From Planctomycetota bacterium (GTDB taxonomy: Bacteria > Planctomycetota > UBA1135 > GCA-002686595): a DNA stretch of 64,000 bases. The stretch spans positions 1 through 64,000 of the forward strand of contig JAKLKU010000010.1 of NCBI GenBank assembly GCA_023150475.1, in the 5' to 3' direction. A program made the position numbers and the translations under genes. Positions 33,696 to 44,500 of the stretch are shown here, piece after piece. The notes beneath the pieces were generated by a model, which made no database searches, was not told the DNA's origin, and saw only the letters and a program-made list of their open reading frames with translations. Every line of letters starts with the position of its first letter. Within the stretch, counting starts at the first letter, position 1.

Positions 33696-36659
33696 GTGAG
33701 CAAGAAAGTACGCGTCCACGAGCTGGCCAAGGAGTACGGCCTCACCGGCCAGGAGTTCGCCACCAAGTTGCGCGAGCTCGGAGTCTCGGAGATCAAGGGC
33801 CCGCAGTCGACGCTGGACGAGTTCCAGCTCCTGCAGGTCGAAGGTCTGCTCGCCGCGCACAACATCAATCGCGCGCAAGCTTCCTCCGCCGGCGCCACGC
33901 ACACCGGCGGTCTGACGATCAAGAAGAAGAAGAAGAAGCTCGGCGTCGAAGGCGACGAAGCTCATGGCGCGCAGGAAGAGGCAGCGCCCGAAGCCGCGGC
34001 GAGCTCCGGCGTCGCACCGAGCGCGACCGCGTCGTCGGCCGCCGCGCCGGGCGCTCCGGCCGAAAGCGAATCTCCGGCCACGGAAGTGAGCCCGGCAGTC
34101 CGCCCCGAGCTCCGCTCCGACGGCCGCGAAGGCGTCCGCCCGGAACTCCGAACCGAACCTCGGCCGGAGTCGCACCCGGCGCCTGCCGCCGAGCTCGAAG
34201 CGACTCCGCCGAGCCTCCCCCACACCAAGCCTGCACCGTCCGCGCCCGCGCAACCGTCGCGCGAGGCCCACCCCGAAACGACGCCGCAGCCCGAAACGGC
34301 GCAGCCGTCCGAAACGGCCGCGAAGCCTCTCTCGGAGCCGCAACCGCGAGTCGCGGCAAAGCTCGAGACTCCCGCCGCCCCGGCGGTCGCGCCGCGGACC
34401 GTCGAGCCGGCGCCGGCCGCCGAAGCACAGCCCGCGCGTCCGGCCGCGGCCGCGAAGGTCGAGCCCCAAGCGGCCGGCGCGGCGACTCCGCCGACGCCTT
34501 CCGCGACCGCGCAAGCCGCCGCCGCGCCCGCGCCCGCCGCTCCCGACGTCAAACCCGTGCGCAAGCCCGCGGGCAAGGTCGTCGGCTTCGTCGACCTGTC
34601 GAAGATCCAAGCTCCGCCGAGCAAGAGCCAAGCGGAGTCGCGACGCCTGCGTTCGAAGGACGACGTCGCGCCCGACGTGTTGCCGACGCTCGGCCACGAT
34701 CGCAAGCGTGCGCTCGTCCGCGGCGACCACGGCAGCCGCGGCCAGATGACCGCGTCGCAGCTGCGCGAAAAGGAGTCCGGCCGGTACCTGCGACGCAAGG
34801 GCGCGACGCCCGCCGCGCCGCCGCCCGCACGCGGCTCGCGTCTGCAACGCACGGAAGTCGGCGGCTCGCCGATGGCCGGCGGCGAAGTGAAGATCGAAGC
34901 GCCGATCACGATCAAGAAGCTCGCCGACGGGCTCGCGCTGCGCGTCAACCAGGTCCTGGTCAAGGCGATGCAGTCGCTCGGACTGAACGTCAACCAGAAC
35001 TCGACGCTCGACAACGACACGGCCGAACTGCTCGCCGGCGACTTCGACGTGAAACTCGTCGTGGTCGAGGAGCAGGGCGCCGAAGACGTCGTGCTGAAGG
35101 AACTCGTCAAGAAGCGCACGGCCGTCGAGGAAGCGAACCTAGTCGTGCGTCCGCCAACCGTCGCGTTCCTCGGTCACGTCGACCACGGCAAGACGACGAT
35201 GCTCGACAAGATCCGCAACTCGCAGATCGCCGAGTCGGAGTCGGGCGGCATCACGCAGCACATCGGTGCGTACCAGGTCCAGACCAAGTCGGGCCACACG
35301 CTGACGATCATCGACACTCCGGGCCACGAAGCGTTCAGCGCGATGCGCGCGCGCGGCGCCAAGGCCGTCGACATCGTCGTGCTCGTGGTCGCTGCGGACG
35401 ACGGCGTGATGCCGAGCACCGTCGAAGCGCTCAACCACGCACGCGCCGCGAAGGTGCCGGTCGTCGTCGCCGTCAACAAGTGCGACAAGCCGCAAGCCAA
35501 CCCCGAACGCGTGCGCCGGCAGTTGACCGAACAAGGCCTGCAGCCCGAAGAATGGGGCGGCACGACCGCGTTCCTCGAGGTCAGCGCGCTGACCGGCAAG
35601 GGACTCGACGAGCTCCTCGAACGCGTGTTCCTCGAGAGCATGGTGCTCGAGCTCAAGTCGCACGACAAAGGCCCTGCGTCCGGCATCGTGCTCGAAGCCG
35701 AGATCCAGGAAGGCAAGGGCCGCGTCGCGTTCCTGCTGGTCAAGGACGGCACGCTCAACCAGGGCGACGTCATCATGGCCGGCGAGGGCTACGGCAAGGT
35801 CCGTTCGATCCACGACGACCGCGGCCGTTCGATCAAGGCGGCCGGCCCGTCGATGCCCGTCGAAGTGTCGGGTCTCTCCGAGCTGCCGAGCGTCGGCGAT
35901 CAGTTCCACGTCGTCGAAAGCCTCGAACAGGCTCGCGACGTCGCGGAAGAGCGCGCGAAGAAGAACCGCGCGATGTCGTTGCTCGAGCGGCGCTCGGTCA
36001 CGGCGGAAAACCTGCTCCAGGCCGTCGCCGAACAGAAGAAGAAGACGATCAACGTCGTGCTGCGTTGCGACGTGCAGGGCTCCCTCGAGGCGCTCAAGTC
36101 GCAGCTCGAAGCGCTCGTCCACGCCGAAGTCGACGTCCGACTCCTGCAGTCGGGTCTCGGCTCGGTCACCGAAGCCGACGTCAACCTCGCGGCGCCCGCC
36201 GGCGGTGTCGTGTTGGCGTTCCGCGTCGGCGTCAACGACAAGGCCCGCGTCGCGGCCGAGCGCAACAACGTCGAGATCCGCCACTACGACATCATCTACG
36301 AGCTGCTCGACGAAGTCCGCCAGATGATGGAAGGCACGCTCGCACCGGAGATGACCGAGCAGATCACCGGACACATCGAAGTCCGCGCGATCTTCAAGTC
36401 GTCGAAGATCGGCAAGATCGCCGGTTCTCACGTGATCGACGGCACGGTCGCCCGCGACGCGAAGATCCGCGTGATCCGCGACGGCGACGTGGTCTCCACG
36501 ACGGCCATTTCTTCGCTGAAGCGCGAGAAGGACGATGCGCGGGAAGTCCGCGAGGGCTTCGACTGCGGCGTCACGCTCAAGGACTTCGAGGACTTCGAGA
36601 TCGGCGACGTGCTCGAGGCCTTCAAGGTCGTGGCAGTCAAACGACTGCTCAAGATCTGA
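33696..36659 (+). CDS. infB: Translation initiation factor IF-2
   Basis: A 987-residue GTPase that places initiator tRNA on the 30S subunit. The start is a GTG at 33696 preceded by AAGGAGAT at good spacing. An N-terminal IF2_N domain (VRVHELAKEYGLTGQEF) is followed by a long Ala/Pro/Glu-rich linker (about residues 85-290), a second IF2_N-like domain (ITIKKLADGLALRVNQVL), and the G domain: G1 GHVDHGKT (493-500), switch SGGITQHIG, G3 DTPGHEAF, G4 NKCDKP, G5 SALTGKG. Domains II to IV complete the protein (VQGSLEALKSQLEAL, IYELLDEVRQMMEG). The length is at the upper end for IF-2 because of the linker. It sits between nusA and rbfA in the standard order. Confidence 0.98.
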   Translation: MSKKVRVHELAKEYGLTGQEFATKLRELGVSEIKGPQSTLDEFQLLQVEGLLAAHNINRAQASSAGATHTGGLTIKKKKKKLGVEGDEAHGAQEEAAPEAAASSGVAPSATASSAAAPGAPAESESPATEVSPAVRPELRSDGREGVRPELRTEPRPESHPAPAAELEATPPSLPHTKPAPSAPAQPSREAHPETTPQPETAQPSETAAKPLSEPQPRVAAKLETPAAPAVAPRTVEPAPAAEAQPARPAAAAKVEPQAAGAATPPTPSATAQAAAAPAPAAPDVKPVRKPAGKVVGFVDLSKIQAPPSKSQAESRRLRSKDDVAPDVLPTLGHDRKRALVRGDHGSRGQMTASQLREKESGRYLRRKGATPAAPPPARGSRLQRTEVGGSPMAGGEVKIEAPITIKKLADGLALRVNQVLVKAMQSLGLNVNQNSTLDNDTAELLAGDFDVKLVVVEEQGAEDVVLKELVKKRTAVEEANLVVRPPTVAFLGHVDHGKTTMLDKIRNSQIAESESGGITQHIGAYQVQTKSGHTLTIIDTPGHEAFSAMRARGAKAVDIVVLVVAADDGVMPSTVEALNHARAAKVPVVVAVNKCDKPQANPERVRRQLTEQGLQPEEWGGTTAFLEVSALTGKGLDELLERVFLESMVLELKSHDKGPASGIVLEAEIQEGKGRVAFLLVKDGTLNQGDVIMAGEGYGKVRSIHDDRGRSIKAAGPSMPVEVSGLSELPSVGDQFHVVESLEQARDVAEERAKKNRAMSLLERRSVTAENLLQAVAEQKKKTINVVLRCDVQGSLEALKSQLEALVHAEVDVRLLQSGLGSVTEADVNLAAPAGGVVLAFRVGVNDKARVAAERNNVEIRHYDIIYELLDEVRQMMEGTLAPEMTEQITGHIEVRAIFKSSKIGKIAGSHVIDGTVARDAKIRVIRDGDVVSTTAISSLKREKDDAREVREGFDCGVTLKDFEDFEIGDVLEAFKVVAVKRLLKI

Positions 36660-36668
36660 CGCACCCAC

Positions 36669-36695
36669 GGCCGGCGGCGCGCTGCGTCGCCGGCC
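36669..36695 (+). terminator. GC hairpin between infB and rbfA
   Basis: Perfect 8-bp stem GGCCGGCG/CGCCGGCC with an 11-nt loop, 9 nt after the infB stop. No T-run follows, so it may be a weak attenuator, an RNA-stability element or a Rho-linked structure rather than a full terminator. Confidence 0.4.
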
Positions 36696-36728
36696 AGGCT
36701 CCCCCACCGGGCTCCCGAGCGAGACTTC

Positions 36729-37202
36729 ATGGTCAGTCAACGAACGATCGCCCGCCTGGAGGCGCGCATTCACGAGCGCGCGGCGCACTGCCTCGAGTTC
36801 GAGATCGCGGATCCGCGAGCGACGTTCATCACGATCACCAAGGTCGAGCTCTCTCACGATCTCGCGAGCGGCAAGATCCACTACTCGGTGCTCGGCTCCG
36901 CCGCGGATCGCTCGCGCGCGAAGCACATGCTCGAGTCGGCGGCGGGTTACATCCAACGCCGCGTCGCCCGCGTGCTCGAGCTACGGCGCATGCCGTTCCT
37001 CAAGTGGGTCTACGACGACTCGATCGAACAAGCGGCGAAACTCGACAAGGCGATCCAAGAGGCGCTGAAGCGCGACGAGGAGATCCACGACAAGGGCAAG
37101 GCGGAAGAAGCCGAGCCCGACCGCGGCTGGCAAGAGGAGTACGACGAGTTCTCCGCCGCGGACGAAGACGACGACGAACCTCGCCGCCGTCCTCGTCACT
37201 GA
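36729..37202 (+). CDS. rbfA: 30S ribosome-binding factor RbfA
   Basis: A 157-residue KH-like protein that binds 30S precursors and helps mature the 5' end of 16S rRNA. Family features: the helical start RTIARLEARIHERAA, the strand FITITKVELSHDLASGKIHYSVLG, the helix GYIQRRVARVLELRRMPFLKW and the DDSIEQAAKLDKAIQEAL end. It carries a 35-residue acidic tail (AADEDDDEP) beyond the core. The ATG at 36729 lies 69 bp after infB, with a GC hairpin in the gap. The order nusA-infB-rbfA is conserved across bacteria and supports the call; truB and rpsO do not follow here, as the next gene is on the opposite strand. Confidence 0.93.
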   Translation: MVSQRTIARLEARIHERAAHCLEFEIADPRATFITITKVELSHDLASGKIHYSVLGSAADRSRAKHMLESAAGYIQRRVARVLELRRMPFLKWVYDDSIEQAAKLDKAIQEALKRDEEIHDKGKAEEAEPDRGWQEEYDEFSAADEDDDEPRRRPRH

Positions 37203-37261
37203 CCCCCGCGAAGACCGACGCGGTCGCCCATGCCGACGCCATGCCGGCGCGCGACGCCGGA

Positions 37262-37283
37262 AGGCGCGCCGCGCGCCGCCTTT
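37262..37283. terminator. Possible bidirectional terminator between convergent rbfA and HEAT gene
   Basis: Stem AAGGCG/CGCCTT around a GC-rich loop, followed by CTTTC on the plus strand. It lies in the 88-bp gap between two converging genes, where a shared terminator is expected. The T-run is short, so this is tentative. Confidence 0.4.
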
Positions 37284-37290
37284 CGCTGCG

Positions 37291-39516
37291 TCAGAGCGAG
37301 GCTTGGAGCGCGGAGAGCAGCCAGTCCTCGTACAGCGTGTAGTTCGAGTGTCGCGACACGCACGACAACGCGAACGGCGGTCGGTGATCGAGCAACATGC
37401 CGATGCCGTTCAGAGCCGCCGCGCGTGACGCGGCGCCGGTCGACTCCGCGCGCGAGAGTTCGGTGAGTCCGACGAGCGCGCTGCGCGAACCGTGGAACGC
37501 CATGGCGACTGCCGCGAGTCCCTGCAGCGCGGGCTCCCGCACGTCGCCGAGCACCGAGACGAGCCGCGGCGCATCCTCGGACTTGCCGCAATGTCCGAGC
37601 GCCTGAGCGATCGCCACGCGGACGAGCGGCGAACGCTCGTCGTCGAGGCGCGCTCGCAGCGCCTTCAATGCCGCCTCGTCGCCGACCAGTCCGAGCGCGG
37701 TCGCCGCGTACATGCGTTGCCGCGGATCGGAGACGGCCACGAGCGCCTGGGCGAGTTCGGGCACCGAGCCACGATCGCGCGCGAGGCCTGCACCGATGCG
37801 ATACGCGCCGATCGCGTCGGCGTTGCGCTCGGACTTCACCCCGCGACGTACCGCGTCACGCGCCACGGCGTCGTCCGCATTCCGCGCGAGGATGCCGAGA
37901 CCGAGCGCCGCCCACGGCCGCCAGACGGCGTCGCCCTTCTCCACCGTGCGGATCAGGAAGTCGCGGGCCTTCGTGCCGCCTTGTTCGCCGATCGACACCA
38001 GCAGGAACCCTTTGGTCAGCGGCTCGACTTCGACTTCGAACGCGGTCATCAGCGGCGGCAGCGCCAAGTCGTGGCGTGAACGCCCGAGCACGAGCGCCGC
38101 GGATCGACGCAGCTCGAGTTCGGCGCCGGAGAGCCAATGTTGCAGTGCCGACAGCGTTTCCTGGCGATCCACCGACGAAAGCGATTCGATCGCACGCGCG
38201 CGCAGCGGCGTCGGAGCCTGCGCGTCTTTCGCGATCGAGAGCACGGCGGTCTCGAGCTCCGGGCTCGGCGCGAGCGCGTGATAGGCAAGCGCGGCGACGA
38301 CGATGGAATCCGTCCGTGCCGTCTTGCGCTCGATCAGGATCTCGAACACCGCGCGGTCGGCCCGCACGTCGAACGAACCCGCGCGGCGTCCGAGCGCGAG
38401 TCCGAGCAACGCGAACTCACGCGCTCGTGTCGAAACCTGCGGCCCGCCCTCGCGCACGGCGCCCGTGCGCGCCAACGACTCGAGGCAACCGAACGCCTTG
38501 GGCGAACCGGAGACGCCGAGCGCCAGGATCGCACGGTGGCGCACCTCGAGGCTGCGATCCGTCAGCGCGCCGAGCAGGAGCTCCAGGTTCGGGGCGGCAC
38601 CGAGACGGGCAAGCGCGATCACCGCTTCGGCGCGGACCACGGCGTCGTCGTCGCGCACTCCACTCGCAAGCGCTTCGCGCTGTGCCTGGCGCAAGGCATC
38701 GAGCTCCTGCGCCGTCGCCGCACGGCGAGCTTCGGCGTCGAACTCGCCCGTGCGCCGCTCGAGTTCGATCGCGAGCGGCGTCGCCGGGAGATACGCGAGC
38801 TTGTTGTACTCCCACCACATCCACCACGTCGCCTCGTCGCTCGCCTCGGCCGCGAGTGCGCGCGGAGTGATCGGCGACGCCGGAGATTGCGGCGCGGTCG
38901 GAGTCGTCGGCCCCTTCGGTCCGGACGCGGGCCCGGACGAGGGCTCGGGCGTCGTCGGCGCTGCCGGTGTCGGCGTGGCCTTGCCGCTGCCGCCGCTCCC
39001 GCCCAACGTGTCGCCGGGACCTGAGTAGCCGCGACGGCCGCTCGGAGGCGGAACGGTGTCGACACCGATCCCGCCGGTCGCGGGCAACTGGATGCGCGCC
39101 GCCTCGGCGAGGGTCAGTCCGCTCCTCTCCAACCAAGCGAGGAACTCGTCGTTGCATTCGAGGTCGAGCACCCACGCGTCGTTGTCGAGCGTGCGCACGA
39201 GTTCGACCAGGTCGTCGCGTCCGCTCGCGAAGAGGAGCTCCGCCACGGCGCAGCGCCGCTCGCCGGCATCGACGAACTGCGGCACGCGCCCCGCGCCCGG
39301 AAGGCGACCGAAATCACCGCGCTCACGGTAGGCCGCGAGCACCTCGATCAGCCGCTCGCGCTCCGCGCGCCGAGCCGCGTCGAGGTGGTCGACGTCCGCG
39401 GCGCGGAGTTCCGCCTCGGCCGCCTGATAGTGCGCCCGCATCCGCGCGAGCGTGCGAGCTTCGATCGTGTCCTGGAACGGTGCGCAGACGAACGACAGCA
39501 ACCACGGAACGAGCAT
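37291..39516 (-). CDS. Secreted HEAT-repeat protein with small conserved N-terminal domain
   Basis: A 741-residue protein. The start is the ATG at 39516, with GGAG 7 nt upstream, giving a short signal-like segment (MLVPWLLSFVCAPFQ). Residues about 50-120 form a compact domain: RVPQFVDAGERRCAVAELL, SGRDDLVELVRTLDND, and FLAWLERSGLTLAEAARIQ. I recognise this pattern from unnamed secreted proteins but know no function. A Pro/Gly/Thr-rich linker follows. Then come many HEAT/PBS-like repeats (DDDAVVRAEAVIALARLG, DRSLEVRHRAILALG, SGAELELRRSAALVLG, DERSPLVRVAIAQALG) to the end. It is probably a periplasmic scaffold. It is transcribed alone, convergent with rbfA. Confidence 0.82.
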   Translation of the reverse strand: MLVPWLLSFVCAPFQDTIEARTLARMRAHYQAAEAELRAADVDHLDAARRAERERLIEVLAAYRERGDFGRLPGAGRVPQFVDAGERRCAVAELLFASGRDDLVELVRTLDNDAWVLDLECNDEFLAWLERSGLTLAEAARIQLPATGGIGVDTVPPPSGRRGYSGPGDTLGGSGGSGKATPTPAAPTTPEPSSGPASGPKGPTTPTAPQSPASPITPRALAAEASDEATWWMWWEYNKLAYLPATPLAIELERRTGEFDAEARRAATAQELDALRQAQREALASGVRDDDAVVRAEAVIALARLGAAPNLELLLGALTDRSLEVRHRAILALGVSGSPKAFGCLESLARTGAVREGGPQVSTRAREFALLGLALGRRAGSFDVRADRAVFEILIERKTARTDSIVVAALAYHALAPSPELETAVLSIAKDAQAPTPLRARAIESLSSVDRQETLSALQHWLSGAELELRRSAALVLGRSRHDLALPPLMTAFEVEVEPLTKGFLLVSIGEQGGTKARDFLIRTVEKGDAVWRPWAALGLGILARNADDAVARDAVRRGVKSERNADAIGAYRIGAGLARDRGSVPELAQALVAVSDPRQRMYAATALGLVGDEAALKALRARLDDERSPLVRVAIAQALGHCGKSEDAPRLVSVLGDVREPALQGLAAVAMAFHGSRSALVGLTELSRAESTGAASRAAALNGIGMLLDHRPPFALSCVSRHSNYTLYEDWLLSALQASL

Positions 39517-39880
39517 GAAGGAACTCCGGTTGGGACGATGCCGACGGCACTCGGTTCGGCGGCTGTGGGAGCTCCGATCCGTGAACCGGGGGGCGCGGGA
39601 AACGCGTTGGAGCGCCGGCGAGGGATGCGCCGGCGCAGGCGCCGCTTGGCAACGCGCGAGCCCGGTCGCCGCCGGCGCGCGAAACCCGGTCCCACGCGAA
39701 CCTAGCTCGCGCATCGGCAACGACTTGCGGACGCGGGTCACGCTCGGAGTGGCGCGCCTCGGCACGACGGTGCGCGTCACGACTCCGGAGCACTCCGAGC
39801 GGATGCGCTCGGGCTCGGCGGCGAGCTGGACGAGACGAGCCGACTCGGTCGAGGGCGACGGAGACGCTGCGGGCGCGGTG
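39517..39880. other. 364-bp intergenic region
   Basis: This lies between the HEAT gene start and the cysS stop, both on the minus strand. It contains the ribosome-binding site of the HEAT gene (GGAG) and presumably its promoter. I see no gene, tRNA or clear repeat in it. Confidence 0.6.
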
Positions 39881-41299
39881 CTACCTGCGTTTCCAGACGA
39901 CGCCCTTCGGCGTGTCTTCGAGCACGATGCCTTCCGCGTCGAGTTGCTTGCGGATCTCGTCGGCGCGGCGGAAGTCCTTCGACTTGCGCGCGGCCTGTCG
40001 CTCCTGGATCAACGCGTCGATTCTCGCGTCGAGTGACTGCTCCTCGACCGCGATCACTCCAAGCACTTCGTTCGCGCGCCCGACGAACTCGAGCGCGTGT
40101 TTCGCCGCAACGGAGCCGAACGCGCCTTCGAGCGCCTTGGTGCGCAAACCGAAGAGCGGCGCGAGCGCCGGAGCGACGTTCAAGTCGTCGTTCAGGTGCT
40201 GCTCGAACTCCGCGCGGGCCGCCGCGACGGCTTCGGCGCCTGCGTTCGGGTCCGAAGCCGCGCCCTCGCCGTTCGAGATCCGCCGCAGACGCACGACCAA
40301 ATCGTCGAGGTTCTCGAGCGAACTGGCGGCGTCCTTCATCGCGTCCCAGGTGAAGTTCAGCGGGGCCCGATAGTGCCCACGGATCAACGCGAAGCGCAGT
40401 TGCCGCGGCGTGTAGCCGCGCGCCGACACGTCGTCGAGCGTGTACGTGTTGCCGAGGCTCTTCGACATCTTGCCGCCGTCGACCTGGAGGAACTTCGAGT
40501 GCATCCAGAACGTCGCGAACGGCTGACCGGTGAAGCTCTCGGACTGCGCGATCTCGCATTCGTGGTGCGGGAAGATGTTGTCTTCGCCGCCGGTGTGGAT
40601 GTCGAGTCGGTCGCCGAGGTGCTTGCGCGCCATCGCCGAGCACTCGATGTGCCAGCCCGGGAATCCGTCGGGCCCGAAGCGCGTCGCCCACTTCATGATG
40701 TGGGCCGGGTCGCTCTTCCAGAGCGCGAAGTCCTCCGGGTTGCGCTTCTCCTCCCGCACGGCGATTCGGGAGCCGGCCTCGAGATCCTCGACGCGGTTGC
40801 CGGAGAGCTTGCCGTAACGCGGGAAGCTCTTGACGTCGAAATACACGTCGCCGCCGACCGCGTAGGCGTGCCCCTTCGCGATCAACCCCTCGATGATCTC
40901 GACCATCTCGGCGATGTGCTCGCTCGCCTTCGGATAGACCTTCGCCGGGCGGACGCCGAGCGCGCGCAGGTCGGCGAAGAACTGCTCGGCGACCTTGCGC
41001 GAGATCTGCCAGGGATCGAGCTTCTCCTTGCGAGCCTGCTTCTCGAGCTTGTCCTCGCCGTCGTCGGCATCGTCGGTCAGGTGACCGACGTCGGTGATGT
41101 TCATCACTTGCTCGACTCGGTAGCCCGAGTACTCGAGCCAGCGCCGGAGCGTGTCGGCGAATAGGAACGCGCGGTAGTTCCCGACGTGCGGCCGGTTGTA
41201 GACCGTCGGTCCGCAGTTGTACATGCGGACGACGCCGGGCTCGAGCGAACGGAAGGGCTCCTTGGACTTGGACAGCGAGTTGTAGACGACGAACGGCAC
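39881..41299 (-). CDS. cysS: Cysteinyl-tRNA synthetase
   Basis: A 472-residue class Ia synthetase that charges tRNA-Cys. HIGH motif as HVGN (38-41) in [22 protein letters not shown] at 277-281, and zinc ligands that include C29 (YNCGPTVY) and the GWHIECS and HHECEI segments. The C-terminal DALR-type region ends [18 protein letters not shown], typical of CysRS. The length matches the family (about 460). The start is a GTG at 41299 with AGGAG 5 nt upstream. It is divergent from the kinase gene with 224 bp between. Confidence 0.97.
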   Translation of the reverse strand: MPFVVYNSLSKSKEPFRSLEPGVVRMYNCGPTVYNRPHVGNYRAFLFADTLRRWLEYSGYRVEQVMNITDVGHLTDDADDGEDKLEKQARKEKLDPWQISRKVAEQFFADLRALGVRPAKVYPKASEHIAEMVEIIEGLIAKGHAYAVGGDVYFDVKSFPRYGKLSGNRVEDLEAGSRIAVREEKRNPEDFALWKSDPAHIMKWATRFGPDGFPGWHIECSAMARKHLGDRLDIHTGGEDNIFPHHECEIAQSESFTGQPFATFWMHSKFLQVDGGKMSKSLGNTYTLDDVSARGYTPRQLRFALIRGHYRAPLNFTWDAMKDAASSLENLDDLVVRLRRISNGEGAASDPNAGAEAVAAARAEFEQHLNDDLNVAPALAPLFGLRTKALEGAFGSVAAKHALEFVGRANEVLGVIAVEEQSLDARIDALIQERQAARKSKDFRRADEIRKQLDAEGIVLEDTPKGVVWKRR

Positions 41300-41523
41300 G
41301 TAGCTCCTCGCAACGCGTTGGAACGCTCGTGGATTCTAGGAGGCCCGCTTCGTGCGTGCCACGCCGCGGACGCGATCGGCGCGAGACGTCGGCGCGAAAT
41401 GTCGGCGCCAGTTCGCGGCGCCGGGCCACGGCGTCCGTGCGCGGCAGGCGGAACGCCGAACGACGCTGTCGTGCGCCGAACTCGGCTCGGAGTGCGCGCA
41501 GCGATCGTTATCCTCTTGCGGCC

Positions 41524-44500
41524 ATGTCGCACGCGTCTCCCCGCTACGAGAAGCTCGCCGAGATCGGGCGCGGCGCGACCGGGACCGTGCATCGCGTGCG
41601 ACTGCTCGAACCGTGGCTCGACCTCGGCGCAGGCACCGAACTCGCGGTCAAGGCGCTCCACCCGAGCCTGATCGCCGATTCAGGTGCGAGGGAGCGCTTC
41701 CGTACCGAAGGAGTCGCTGGGCTCCGGGTGAAGCATCCGAACTTGGTGCGGGTGCTCCATTTCGACGACGGCGAGGCGCCCCGAATCTTGATGGCTCTCG
41801 TCGGCGGACGGACGTTGGAACGTGCGCTCGAGGAGCAAGGCCCGTTTCCCGAGCCGCAGGTGCGGGCGATCGGCGCCCAAGTCGCCGCGGCGCTCGCTGC
41901 GTTGCATGCGAAGGGCTGGAGTCACAACGACGTCAAACCGGAGAACGTACGTTGGGACGACACCGGCAGAGCGGTGCTGCTCGACCTCGGCTTCGCGCGC
42001 AAGGTCGCGCGGTCCGCCGAGCGTGCGGAATCCGCTGCGACGCTCGACCTCGCGCACGCCGACGGCGTCAACCCCGGCAGCCTCGCGTACCTCGCGCCGG
42101 AACGAGCTCGAGGGGAGAGCGGCAGTCCCGCCGGCGACGTCTTCGCGCTGGGCGTGACGCTCTACCGTCTCGCGACCGGACGGCACCCGTTCGCGGACGA
42201 TACGAACACACTCGAGCATCCGGCCGAACTCCACGAGGAAGCCGGGTTCTCGAGCGCCGCGTGGATGCGCAACTCGCTCGACACGCCCGGCGCCGATCGC
42301 ATGCTCGCCGCGATGGCGACGGCCCGCTTCGTGCCGCCTTCGCGGATCGTGCCGCGGCTCTCGCCGTTCTTCGACGCGCTGATCGAGGAACTCCTGCGGC
42401 GTGATTCCGAGGTCCGGCCCAACGCGGCCGAAGTCGCCGCGCGCTTCACGGCGAACGAAGCGAGTCCGTGGTGGCGCGCCCAACTCGACCCTGGGCCCGC
42501 GTCTCGGCGCGGCTCGCTGGGCTCACCCGATGCGGCGCACTTCCTGCCGCTCGTCGGGCGAGACGCCGAACTCGCTCGGCTCGCAGGCATCTGGGCTTCG
42601 GTGATCGGCGGTGAGGCGAGCCGCGGCCGTGCCGTGTGGGTGCATGGACCCGCGGGCGCGGGCAAGTCGCGCTTCGTCGGTGAGTTCGGCGCGCTCGTCC
42701 GCCGCAGCGAGGACCCGCCGCTCTATCTCTACGCGCGCTGCACGCAGGACGACGACAGCCGCCCGTGCGCCGCGATCCTGCGTCTGCTGCAGCGTTACCT
42801 CCAACTGCCGCCGGGCGCGAAAGTCGGCGAACGCGAGCGAGCGTGGCTCGGACGAATCGTGCCTCCGCGCGAAGCGTCGACGCTCGCCAACGCGTTGGAC
42901 GCCGACTTCGAAGGCGCGAGCGGCACGGCGGTCGATGCGGCGCTCGCACGCTGGCTCCTCGCGCTCGGCCGCAGAGCCCCGCTCGTCGTCTTCGTCGACG
43001 ACGTCAACTTCGCGGGAGAAGGCACGCTCGAAGTGCTCCTGCGACTGTGTGAGGAACTCGCCGCGTCGAAGACGTTGCTCGTGCTCGGCTGGCGCGACGG
43101 CGAGGACGGTCAGTCGCCGAGCGAGTTGGCTCGACTGCGCGAACGCTTGCGCGAGAAAGGCCTCGACGAAGAGCTCACACTCGGCGCGATCGACGAGTCC
43201 GCGATCGAAACGTTGGTGATGGAGCTCTTCCACCACACCGCGCCGCGACTGCGCATCGCCCAAGTGCTCTTCGCGCGCAGCCGCGGGAACCCCGGCCTCG
43301 TCGCGGAAATCCTCCGTGGCCTCCTCGATCGAGGCACGTTGCGCCCGTTCTCGGCCGACGATCGGCGCTTCGTGCTGAGCATCGCTCCCGACGAACTGCC
43401 GCTGCCGGAATCGCTCCACCAGTTGATCGGCGAGCGCTTCCAGAAGCTCCCGCCGGAGGATCGTGCGTGGCTCGGTCGCCTGGCCGTCGTCGGAGGCCGG
43501 ATCGACTCGACGTTCCTCCAGCGAGCCTTCGCTCCCGTCACCCGCGCCGAGGTCGACGCCATGCTCGCCCGACTCGTGCGCGCCGAGTGGTTGGTTCCCG
43601 CCGGTGGCCGGTATCGCTTCGCTCGCCCGGCGTTGCGTGAAGCGGTGTACCGCGGGCTCGGCGACGCGCGAAAGCGGCGGCTGCACTCGCTCGCCGCGGC
43701 CGCGCTCGCTCCGACACGCGGCAGGCGGATGTCGCTCGACGATGCGTTCCAGCGCGCGTTCCACCTCCGCGCGGCGAGCGAGCACGCCGCGTTGCTGCGG
43801 CTACTCGCACCGTTGATCGCCGCACTCGAACGCCGCGGTCAACCGCAACGAGTGCACTCGCTCGCGAGTTGGGGACTCGACGCGCTCGACGCGCTCGCGC
43901 ACACCAAACCGCGCGATCGGATCCGCATCCGCTTGCTCGAAGCCGCCGCCGACGCATCCGATCGTCTGGCGATCCGGGCGGAACAACGACAGTGGCTCGA
44001 CCAGCTCTCCAACCTCGATCTCTCTCCGGACGAGGACACCGAAGCGCTCGCGCGCGTCTACCTGCTGCACGGGCGCTACGCAGTCGCGACGGGCCAGTTC
44101 GGACTGGCGCGAGGCATGCTGCGCAATGCCGTCGAGCTTGCGCGACGGCGCGAAGACTGCCGCGAACTCGAAAGCGAAGCTCTGCGCCGGCTTTCGGCCG
44201 TGCAAGCGCACGTCGGTGAGCTGCAGGAAGCGAGGCGTCTCGCGCTCGACGCGCTCGAACGCGCGGTGCACGACCCACAGAAGGCCGTCGCGTGGCTCAA
44301 CCTCGGCGTCATCGAGTTGCTCGAGGACGACATCGAGGAGGCGCTGCGGACGGCGAGCCGCGCGCTCGCGCACATGCGCGCCGCGCCGGACTGGCAGCTT
44401 CCCGGTGTGCTCGCCGCGGCGTACATGCTCCGAGGACGGACCTATCGGCTCGCTGGCCTCTTGCGCCGCGCGTTGGGTTCGATGGATCGTGCCGTGCGAC

